A DNA stretch of 41,119 nt from Lachnospiraceae bacterium. GTDB lineage: Bacteria > Bacillota > Clostridia > Lachnospirales > Lachnospiraceae. Below, one piece after another: positions 35,421 to 41,119 of the stretch (positions are counted from its first letter, which is position 1; every line of letters begins with the position of its first letter). The notes under the pieces are model-generated. The model searched no databases and was not told the origin of the DNA. It worked only from the letters and a program-made list of their open reading frames with translations. The translations under genes and the position numbers were made by a program. Location: assembly GCA_030531245.1 (NCBI GenBank), contig JAUNOA010000012.1:1-41119 (forward strand), given 5' to 3'.

Positions 35421-36170
35421 TCAGTTTACTCCGTCAATGCTTTTAAATACCTTGCCTATACTGTCTTCTATCATGAGCGTCTGAGCTCCGAAACGACTGA
35501 TATCCAGTCTGTCCCTGTTGATAACAGCCAGATACTGTCCCCTGAAATAATTGATATATGATGCTGCCGGATAAACAGTAAGCGATGTGCCTCCGATTAT
35601 AAGCATCTGCGCCTTTGATATCGCCTCCACTGCATGGTTAACCGCATCATCAGGAAGACACTCCTCATACAATGTGATATCAGGACGTATCACTCCGCCG
35701 CAGTCACAATGCGGAACATCTTCCGTGGAATTAAAAATATAATCTTCGGGATAAACCTTCCCGCATTTCATGCAGTAATTCCGAAGTGCACTTCCATGAA
35801 TCTCATAAACTTTTCTGCTTCCCGCTTTCTGATGGAGTCCGTCGATATTCTGAGTAACAACTGCTTTCAGCTTTCCCTGCCTTTCAAGTCCGGCCAGATA
35901 TTTATGCGCATAATTAGGTTCTATCTCGCGGGTATCCATCTTCTGACGGTGAAACTCAAAATACACCTTAGGCTCATCAATCAGACAGCTGTGACTTAAG
36001 AGATATTCCGGTCGGTATCTGTCAAAGCGTACATCATGCTGATTATAAAGCCCGTCTTTGCTTCTGAAATCCGGCACTCCGCTTTCGGTGGATACTCCTG
36101 CCCCTCCGAAAAACACTATATTATCGCATTTGTCAATCCACTCTTTTAATATCCCGATTTTATCCTGCAT
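35421..36170 (-). CDS. cobB: NAD-dependent protein deacylase (sirtuin)
   Basis: A 249-residue Sir2 protein: GGAGVSTESGVPDFRSKDG (22-40) binds NAD, TQNIDGLHQKAG carries the catalytic His, and CMKCGKVYP with CDCGG forms the zinc site. RPDITLYEECLPDD matches the family's substrate-binding strand. It removes acetyl or other acyl groups from lysines. CGGAGG lies 7 bases before its ATG. Its 5' region is shared with the divergent pseudouridine synthase, 55 bases away. Confidence 0.95.
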   Translation of the reverse strand: MQDKIGILKEWIDKCDNIVFFGGAGVSTESGVPDFRSKDGLYNQHDVRFDRYRPEYLLSHSCLIDEPKVYFEFHRQKMDTREIEPNYAHKYLAGLERQGKLKAVVTQNIDGLHQKAGSRKVYEIHGSALRNYCMKCGKVYPEDYIFNSTEDVPHCDCGGVIRPDITLYEECLPDDAVNHAVEAISKAQMLIIGGTSLTVYPAASYINYFRGQYLAVINRDRLDISRFGAQTLMIEDSIGKVFKSIDGVN

Positions 36171-36212
36171 AATCTGCCTCCGTTATTCGTCTCTATTTTA
36201 CCATAACTTTGC

Positions 36213-36218
36213 TATAAT
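36213..36218 (+). promoter_or_regulatory. Extended -10 box giving a leaderless mRNA
   Basis: TGC-TATAAT at 36210-36218 is a strong extended -10. The expected start of transcription, 7 bases downstream, coincides with the ATG at 36226. No ribosome binding site lies between. A clear -35 is not visible. Confidence 0.6.
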
Positions 36219-36225
36219 ATATTCT

Positions 36226-36846
36226 ATGGACGGAATAAAAATTATTTTTGAAAATGATGAGCTCATAGTGGTGGATAAGCCCTCCGGTATGCCCACTCAT
36301 CCGTCGCGCATCCATCAGGGTGATTCTCTGGCCGATGCCGTCGCCGGTTATCTGCATGATCCCGGTTTTGTGTTCAGGGCCATAAACCGGCTGGACCGTG
36401 AAACATCAGGTCTGGTGATAATAGCCAAAAACCGGCAATCCGCTGCCCGCTTAAGCGAACTCATGCGCAGTAACAAAATACAAAGGGAGTATGAGGCCGA
36501 AATCAGTGATGACGGAAGTATTGCGGATCACGGAACCATAGACGCACCCATTTCCAGATACAACCCCGAAGATCCTCATGATATACGCCGTACCGTTGAT
36601 TTTGAAAACGGAGAAAGAGCCGTCACTCACTATACCGTGATTGACCGCGGACCGGGATATGCCCGTGTACGCTGTACTCTCGAGACAGGACGCACCCATC
36701 AGATAAGAGTCCATATGTCCTACATAGGTCATCCGATTATAGGAGATTCTCTTTATAATCCTCTCTCAAAACCCGGTGACATGGCAAAACTTCGCGCTGT
36801 GAAACTGACTGTCGGGGACGATCCTGTACTCATCTTTGAAATATAA
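36226..36846 (+). CDS. RluA-family 23S/tRNA pseudouridine synthase
   Basis: A 206-residue synthase. Family motifs: IFENDELIVVDKPSGMPTHPS at the N-terminus, AINRLDRETSGLVIIAKN with the catalytic Asp (about residues 49-66), ARVRCTLETGRTHQIRVHMSYIGHPIIGD. It has no S4 domain, so it is of the short RluA type. I chose ATG 36226 because the family begins here; the frame is open further upstream but only antisense to the sirtuin. There is no ribosome binding site and the -10 box is 7 bases upstream, so translation is probably leaderless. Confidence 0.9.
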   Translation: MDGIKIIFENDELIVVDKPSGMPTHPSRIHQGDSLADAVAGYLHDPGFVFRAINRLDRETSGLVIIAKNRQSAARLSELMRSNKIQREYEAEISDDGSIADHGTIDAPISRYNPEDPHDIRRTVDFENGERAVTHYTVIDRGPGYARVRCTLETGRTHQIRVHMSYIGHPIIGDSLYNPLSKPGDMAKLRAVKLTVGDDPVLIFEI

Positions 36847-36888
36847 TAAAAAGATGTTGTGAACTGAATCACAACATCTTTTTATTAT
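36843..36888. terminator. Bidirectional intrinsic terminator
   Basis: A perfect 20-bp stem (36843-36862 with 36869-36888, loop ACTGAA) has A-rich left and T-rich right ends, so it works on both strands. It ends the pseudouridine synthase (+) and the convergent small gene (-), whose stop lies inside it. Confidence 0.92.
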
Positions 36889-37109
36889 TTAAGTTCCTTG
36901 ATCGATTCAAACAGCTCCAAATCATCTGCCGTAATCCTGATATTTCCTATCAAAGTCTCCTCACCCGGATTTGAAATATGGAATTCCAGAACCGTTCCCT
37001 CTTTTATACCGTATGCCTTTGCCGCATTTAAAAACATCGGAAACCTGGGATGATTACGGGTAAATCTTTCCCATGCGTTCTTTGCCTTCAATATAGTATT
37101 TATATCCAT
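36885..37109 (-). CDS. Small conserved clostridial protein of unknown function
   Basis: A 74-residue protein beginning MDINTILKAKNAWERFTRNHPRFPMFLNAA, with GIKEGTVLEFHISNPGEE and ending in a helix DDLELFESIKELK. ATG 37109 is favoured by GGAGG 7 bases upstream over the adjacent TTG. It looks like a compact alpha/beta domain with no membrane segment. I recall similar small proteins in Lachnospiraceae but no function. It follows the serine dehydratase gene by 24 bases. Confidence 0.75.
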   Translation of the reverse strand: MDINTILKAKNAWERFTRNHPRFPMFLNAAKAYGIKEGTVLEFHISNPGEETLIGNIRITADDLELFESIKELK

Positions 37110-37133
37110 CAATAGTCCTCCTGTCCCGAACTT

Positions 37134-38333
37134 TCATTCTTTGTATAGCTGTGCCAATCCGCCGTGTGCGGTCTCTTTATACCTGACATCCATATCAAGC
37201 CCTGTCCGGTACATAGTCTCAACCACCGTATCAAATGATATCTTTCTGGTTCTGAATAAAAAACGTGAAAGATTTACAGCTGTAACGGCACGCATTGCCG
37301 CAACCGCATTTCTTTCAATGCAGGGTATCTGTACCAGCCCCTTAACCGGGTCACATGTAAGTCCCAGATTATGCTCCATCGAAACCTCTGCGGCATATTC
37401 AATCTGTCCTGTTCCCATCTTATATAATATGGCCAGGGCTCCGGCCGCCATAGAGCAGGCGCTTCCGATTTCCGCCTGGCATCCGCACTGAGCTCCGGAT
37501 ATGGAAGCATTGGTGCTTATTACATTTCCGATGAGTGCGGCAACCGCAAGTGCATCGATAATCTCATCTTCAGTGAATCCCCTGTAAAAACGCATATAAT
37601 ACAGCACCGACGGAATCACACCACAGCTTCCGCAGGTAGGAGCCGTGACCACCTGCCCCTCGGAAGCATTTTCCTCACTTACCGCATAAGCAAATGCCGA
37701 GATGAGTCTGTCCATCGTTATATCCGAACTCTCGTTATATGAAACCGTATCAAAAAGCTTCTTTGCTTTTCTGTCAATGTTGAGTCCCCCGGGGAGGATT
37801 CCTTCGGTTTTTAATCCCCTGCGCACACAGTCGACCATCGCCTGCCAGACTTCCCTGAGATATTCTTTGATATCACCCGGCTCCCTCTGATAGATAAACT
37901 CCTGCAGAGTAATATCCTGTTCCTCGCAATAATCCAGCATTTCCGTGAAATTCTTCTGCGGATAGATGTCATCATATTCGCTGTTATGCTCGCCTTCAAA
38001 CAGTACAGATCCTCCGCCTATGCTCATAACACGTGCCCGTCCGACTTCTTTCCCTTTCTTTTCTGCGATAAAATCCATCGTATTGGGGTGGGGAAGCAAT
38101 TCAATATTCGTTTCTGTGTCAAAATATATTTCCGCATCCGGAATAGCGGCACGTATAGCATTTGCCGTACCGTGTCCGTCTCCGGTCATTGCCAGAGAAC
38201 CGTAAAGCGTTACAGCAAAACCATCTGCGTCGGCATATCTGCTGCGAAATTCCTTTGCTGCACTGTATGGACCTACCGTATGAGAACTCGACGGTCCGTT
38301 TCCGATTTTATAAATGGATCTGATACTCTTCAT
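37134..38333 (-). CDS. sdaA: L-serine ammonia-lyase, single-chain iron-sulphur type
   Basis: A 399-residue enzyme converting L-serine to pyruvate and ammonia with a [4Fe-4S] cluster. The beta-like part is N-terminal (IGNGPSSSHTVGPYSAAKEF), the alpha-like part C-terminal with TAPTCGSCGVIPSVL, SGAQCGCQAEIGSACSMAAGAL and MEHNLGLTCDPVKGLVQIPCIERNA. Both parts are fused, unlike the split SdaAA/SdaAB of many Firmicutes. It follows the VOC gene by 3 bases. Confidence 0.95.
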   Translation of the reverse strand: MKSIRSIYKIGNGPSSSHTVGPYSAAKEFRSRYADADGFAVTLYGSLAMTGDGHGTANAIRAAIPDAEIYFDTETNIELLPHPNTMDFIAEKKGKEVGRARVMSIGGGSVLFEGEHNSEYDDIYPQKNFTEMLDYCEEQDITLQEFIYQREPGDIKEYLREVWQAMVDCVRRGLKTEGILPGGLNIDRKAKKLFDTVSYNESSDITMDRLISAFAYAVSEENASEGQVVTAPTCGSCGVIPSVLYYMRFYRGFTEDEIIDALAVAALIGNVISTNASISGAQCGCQAEIGSACSMAAGALAILYKMGTGQIEYAAEVSMEHNLGLTCDPVKGLVQIPCIERNAVAAMRAVTAVNLSRFLFRTRKISFDTVVETMYRTGLDMDVRYKETAHGGLAQLYKE

Positions 38334-38336
38334 GGA

Positions 38337-38729
38337 TTATAAATCCTGATTGATTTCAATCTGCTCTCCGGTAGGGCTGACAACTTTAAAAAACCTGCAT
38401 CCTCTCTCCCATCGTCCCGGAATAGCCTCGATTCCGTTTGTTGAAATAGTGTATCCGTTATCTACGCAATACTTGTAATCCGCTTCTATGTCATCCGATG
38501 TCAGTGCAATATGATCAACCTTGCCCTGAAGCATCGGGTCTAGATTTGCTCTTTGTGAAATCTCGTATGTCACATTACCGTTAGTGACAAACCATGTGAA
38601 ATAATCACCATGTGAGCTTTTGAATTTACCTTTAAGCTTATAGCCAAGTTTATCCATGTACCACTGTGCGTCTTTCTCGGAGTCTGTAGCCATAACTCCG
38701 ATATGATCTAATTTTCTGTCTTCAAACAT
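38337..38729 (-). CDS. VOC-family (glyoxalase-like) protein
   Basis: A 130-residue vicinal oxygen chelate protein with two beta-alpha-beta units: LDHIGVMATDSEKDAQWYMDKLGY with a metal-type His, and VDHIALTSDDIEADYKYCVDNGY with a second His, then GEQIEINQ with a Glu. The reaction is not identifiable. The start at 38729 (MFEDRKLDHIG) has AGAGG 8 bases upstream; a 21-residue upstream extension is rejected. Its place before sdaA suggests co-expression. Confidence 0.85.
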   Translation of the reverse strand: MFEDRKLDHIGVMATDSEKDAQWYMDKLGYKLKGKFKSSHGDYFTWFVTNGNVTYEISQRANLDPMLQGKVDHIALTSDDIEADYKYCVDNGYTISTNGIEAIPGRWERGCRFFKVVSPTGEQIEINQDL

Positions 38730-38841
38730 CTCGTTATCCTCTTTCGTGTATAATGGCATTTTATCTGCAATATGCCTGACAACAGTATACAACCGATTGA
38801 TTTATGCTACAATGTTTTTCAGAAAACCACGGAGGTAAATG

Positions 38842-40365
38842 ATGTCAGGAAAAACATATATAGCTATAGATCTAAAATCATTTTATGCCTCCGTGGAATG
38901 CGTCGAAAGGGGTCTCGATCCGCTGAAGACCAATCTCGTAGTGGCTGATCCTACCAGAACGGAAAAAACCATCTGTCTGGCCGTATCACCGTCGCTTAAA
39001 TCATATGATATTTCCGGACGGTCCAGACTTTTTGAAGTCGTGGAGCGTGTCAAAGAAGTAAATGCCATGCGGCAGCAAAACTCACCCGGCAGAAAGCTTA
39101 CTGACTCATCGTCCGATGATCCTACCGTCAGGTCAAATCCCTCCTGCAGACTCGACTATATAACAGCGCCGCCCAGGATGGCCCTGTATATGGAATACAG
39201 TACGAGGATCTATGATATTTATCTCAAATACATCTCTGCCGACGATATGCATGTCTATTCCGTCGATGAAGTATTTATGGATGTGACCGCATATCTCAGA
39301 ACCTATAACATGACTGCACATGAACTCGCTATGACCATGATTCATGATGTTCTGAAAGAAACAGGGATTACTGCCACTGCCGGAATCGGTACAAATATGT
39401 ATCTGTGTAAAATCGCTATGGACATAGTTGCTAAACATATGCCCGCAGATAAGGATGATGTACGCATAGCCGAACTGGATGAAATGTCCTACAGAAAACT
39501 GCTTTGGGATCACAGTCCCATCACAGATTTCTGGCGTATCGGACGAGGCTACGCACACCGTCTTGCCGAAAAAGGCATGTATACAATGGGTGATGTGGCC
39601 CGTTGTTCTGTGGGAAAACCCGACGACTACTATAATGAAGATCTGTTATATAAAATGTTCGGCATAAATGCCGAATTACTCATTGATCATGCCTGGGGCT
39701 GGGAGCCGTGTACTATAAAAGAAATAAAAGAATACCGGCCGGAAAGCAGAAGTTTAAGTACCGGTCAGGTCTTATCCGAAGCTTATGATTTTGAGAAAGG
39801 AAAACTCATAGTCCGCGAGATGACGGATCTGCTTGTTCTTGATCTGGTCGAAAAAGGCCTGCTGACAAACCAGATGATTCTTACTGTCTGCTACGATACA
39901 TCCTGTCTCACAAATCCTGATATCAGAAAAAAATATAAAGGGCCTATCAGTATGGATCCTTATGGAAGACCGGTTCCGAAAAATGCTCACGGAACGATCA
40001 ATCTTACGTCCATGACCTCATCAACCGATGCTATCATGAAAGCAGTGACTGAATTATACGAAAAGATAGTTGACCGGAATCTGCTGGTAAGACGGGCTTA
40101 TGTCGTGGCAAACAATGTAACTTATGAAAGGATTCTGAAAATGCAGCCCGTATATGAACAGCTTGATCTCTTTACGGATTATGAGGCAGCTCTAAAAGAA
40201 GAAAATGCACAATCCGAAAAAGAGCGGAAAGAGCGCCGCATACAGGAAGCTCTCCTTTCAATCAAAGAACGTTACGGCAAAAATGCAGTTCTTAAAGGAA
40301 TGAACTTAAAAGAAGGAGCCAAAACAATAGAACGAAATCAGGAAGTGGGAGGACATAAAGCATGA
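38842..40365 (+). CDS. Y-family DNA polymerase (UvrX/UmuC-like)
   Basis: A 507-residue translesion polymerase. Palm motifs YIAIDLKSFYASVECVERG and MHVYSVDEVFMDVTAYL carry the catalytic acidic residues; TATAGIGTNMYLCKIAMDIVAKH is the thumb-side signature. QLDLF at about 440-444 is a canonical beta-clamp binding motif, and the last 60 residues are a charged helix. GGAGG is 6 bases before the second of two ATGs (38842) and 3 before the first, so the second is chosen. TGC-TACAAT at 38805-38813 may be its -10. No LexA-type box was recognised. Confidence 0.93.
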   Translation: MSGKTYIAIDLKSFYASVECVERGLDPLKTNLVVADPTRTEKTICLAVSPSLKSYDISGRSRLFEVVERVKEVNAMRQQNSPGRKLTDSSSDDPTVRSNPSCRLDYITAPPRMALYMEYSTRIYDIYLKYISADDMHVYSVDEVFMDVTAYLRTYNMTAHELAMTMIHDVLKETGITATAGIGTNMYLCKIAMDIVAKHMPADKDDVRIAELDEMSYRKLLWDHSPITDFWRIGRGYAHRLAEKGMYTMGDVARCSVGKPDDYYNEDLLYKMFGINAELLIDHAWGWEPCTIKEIKEYRPESRSLSTGQVLSEAYDFEKGKLIVREMTDLLVLDLVEKGLLTNQMILTVCYDTSCLTNPDIRKKYKGPISMDPYGRPVPKNAHGTINLTSMTSSTDAIMKAVTELYEKIVDRNLLVRRAYVVANNVTYERILKMQPVYEQLDLFTDYEAALKEENAQSEKERKERRIQEALLSIKERYGKNAVLKGMNLKEGAKTIERNQEVGGHKA

Positions 40366-40535
40366 GCGGTAAATACGATGACATAATTAATCTTCCTCAC
40401 CCTGTATCAAAAAAGCATCGCTCCATGTCCATGCGTGACCGTGCCGCACAGTTTGCTCCTTTCGCTGCCCTCACCGGATTCGAGGAAGAGCTTATAGAAA
40501 CTGCGGAGAAAAGTGAAAAGAAACGTGACATCTGA
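40362..40535 (+). CDS. YolD-like small protein partner of the Y-family polymerase
   Basis: A 57-residue protein beginning MSGKYDDIINLPHPVSKKHRSMSMRDRAAQ, with FAPFAALTGFEEEL. Proteins of this type (YolD-like) are encoded directly after UvrX/YqjW-type polymerases in Firmicutes. It overlaps the polymerase stop as ATGA (40362-40365), so the two are translationally coupled. It is soluble and probably helical at the end (ETAEKSEKKRD). Probably modulates the polymerase; the mechanism is unknown to me. Confidence 0.9.
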   Translation: MSGKYDDIINLPHPVSKKHRSMSMRDRAAQFAPFAALTGFEEELIETAEKSEKKRDI

Positions 40536-40548
40536 ATCAGATGTCACG
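40524..40548. terminator. Hairpin between convergent genes
   Basis: CGTGACATCTG (40524-40534) and CAGATGTCACG (40538-40548) form a perfect 11-bp stem with a 3-base loop. The minus strand continues TTTCTTTTC, fitting termination of the HTH gene; the plus side has no T-tract. Both stop codons lie at or in the stem. Confidence 0.75.
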
Positions 40549-40921
40549 CTTCATGATATTTGGTCTGCAATGCATTTATCTGAGCTTTAAGCTTCTCAAT
40601 TTCTTTGTTATACTCCTCAATGGAATTGAACAAAGCCGTTGTGATCTCCTTACGCTTTTCCCGGTCATACTGAAGACTGGGAATATTATATTTCTTTCTC
40701 CAGTTTGCGCTTGCACGCTCAATACGTTTATTACCGAGTTTTACAGTATCAAATCCCGCTTCACGAAAAATCTCCACAGGCGACTGTCCTGCAAGGTATT
40801 TTGTCGTAAACAGACGTTTAAACTCCTCTGTATAAAAAATCCGTCCATGGGAAACCATAGATACATATGGATTCTCTCTTAATTTCTCCAGATCCTCCTT
40901 TGTAAAACATCCTATAGCCAT
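40544..40921 (-). CDS. Orphan HTH/coiled-coil protein resembling IS3-family OrfA
   Basis: A 125-residue protein: KLRENPYVSMVSHGRIFYTEEFKRLFTTKYLAGQSPVEIFREAGFD is like the N-terminal HTH of clostridial IS3-family OrfA proteins, followed by a leucine-zipper-like coiled coil (EEYNKEIEKLKAQINALQ). No OrfB integrase follows: the next genes converge on it. So it is either a domesticated DNA-binding protein or a fragment of an element. GAGGTGAG precedes the ATG and it has a good promoter. Confidence 0.65.
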   Translation of the reverse strand: MAIGCFTKEDLEKLRENPYVSMVSHGRIFYTEEFKRLFTTKYLAGQSPVEIFREAGFDTVKLGNKRIERASANWRKKYNIPSLQYDREKRKEITTALFNSIEEYNKEIEKLKAQINALQTKYHEA

Positions 40922-40989
40922 TACTCACCTCAAAACAAAAAAACACAAAACCATTACTATCTGTATATCAAAAAATACTTATTCTAATT

Positions 40990-41019
40990 ATTCTAATCCT
41001 TTTATTCTCTTTGTGTCAA
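40990..41019 (-). promoter_or_regulatory. Promoter of the HTH protein
   Basis: Minus strand consensus TTGACA (41014-41019), 18-base spacer, TAGAAT (40990-40995), leaving a leader of about 65 bases that is rich in A and T. Confidence 0.75.
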
Positions 41020-41020
41020 C

Positions 41021-41068
41021 AAAAAAACACCATAAAGGTGCTTTTCCTAAAAAAAACACCATAAAGGT
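41021..41068 (-). repeat. Two direct copies of a terminator-like hairpin
   Basis: AAAAAAACACCATAAAGGT occurs at 41021-41039 and 41050-41068, period 29. On the minus strand each reads ACCTTTATGGTGTTTTTTT; in the first copy CACC pairs with GGTG before seven T. Together they look like tandem terminators of a gene beyond the right edge. Confidence 0.65.
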
Positions 41069-41070
41069 CA

Positions 41071-41093
41071 ATGTCATTAAGTTAAGATGACAT
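41071..41093. repeat. 7-bp inverted repeat near the window edge
   Basis: ATGTCAT (41071-41077) and ATGACAT (41087-41093) flank TAAGTTAAG. It lies next to the tandem terminators and may belong to the same upstream unit or to the end of a mobile element that continues past the edge. Confidence 0.45.
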
Positions 41094-41119
41094 CTAATGA
41101 GAGAAAAAGACGATGATTA

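Noticed and set aside
34377..35561. 394-codon plus-strand frame
   Set aside because: Antisense to the NagA-like gene and the sirtuin; no family motifs and no ribosome site, rich in Ile, Arg and Cys as expected for a shadow.
1..41119. tRNA genes, CRISPR arrays, prophage or defence islands
   Set aside because: Looked for TΨC-like GTTCGANTC with acceptor pairing, regularly spaced repeats, integrases and nuclease/toxin genes; none convincing. The gene content is mostly core metabolism.

Overview
The window is a stretch of chromosome from a low-to-mid GC Firmicute, most likely a gut or rumen Lachnospiraceae relative. This is inferred from gene content and style: strong AGGAGG ribosome sites, an archaeal/eukaryote-type ProRS, a long-form PRPP synthetase, a DnaD/DnaI-type helicase-loader pair, a CpsBCD tyrosine-kinase system, and a UvrX-like polymerase followed by a YolD-like small protein. 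Nearly all genes are on the minus strand, so operons read from high to low coordinates. No tRNA, rRNA, CRISPR array, prophage or complete insertion sequence was seen.

Layout. 1-4813: a truncated lipoprotein, formate-THF ligase, an HD-type alarmone-hydrolase-like protein, a YunG protein and a FAD dehydrogenase. 4814-10835: an exopolysaccharide/cell-wall regulation region with a small secreted repeat protein, CpsB phosphatase, CpsC modulator, CpsD BY-kinase and an LCP ligase. Beside it lies a second, decayed copy of which only the LCP gene, a small secreted protein and relics of cpsB and the cpsD tail survive. 11014-14534: a membrane-anchored esterase-like protein without its catalytic serine, and a choloylglycine-hydrolase-like Ntn hydrolase. 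15005-18603: rpmG-secE-nusG-rplK-rplA, then an internal promoter, L10 leader and attenuator, then rplJ-rplL and a terminator (no rpoB follows). 18607-22536: comF, recD2 and mreB. 22537-22932: a structure-rich intergenic stretch with a candidate small RNA and a 143-bp inverted-repeat element that overlaps the cca stop codon. 22913-31526: greA, a nucleotidyltransferase, murC, dnaD, dnaI-like loader, prs, proS and cca as a tight housekeeping operon. 31515-36170: sirtuin, a divergent NagA-like amidohydrolase, an FGGY kinase and a phosphohexomutase. 36226-36846 (+): a pseudouridine synthase with a probably leaderless mRNA. 36885-38729: a small conserved protein, L-serine dehydratase and a VOC protein. 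38842-40535 (+): a translesion polymerase plus YolD-like partner. 40544-41119: an orphan IS3-OrfA-like HTH protein and tandem terminator repeats.

Most of the window is core housekeeping. The parts that look least explained are the decayed duplicate of the CPS cassette, the catalytically altered esterase/Ntn-hydrolase pair, the inverted-repeat element at the cca 3' end with the adjacent candidate RNA, the 72-bp palindromic insert that carries a duplicated -10 sequence, and the NagA-like/FGGY pair. None of these could be tested by database search here. All statements about families rest on recognised motifs and remembered family features.
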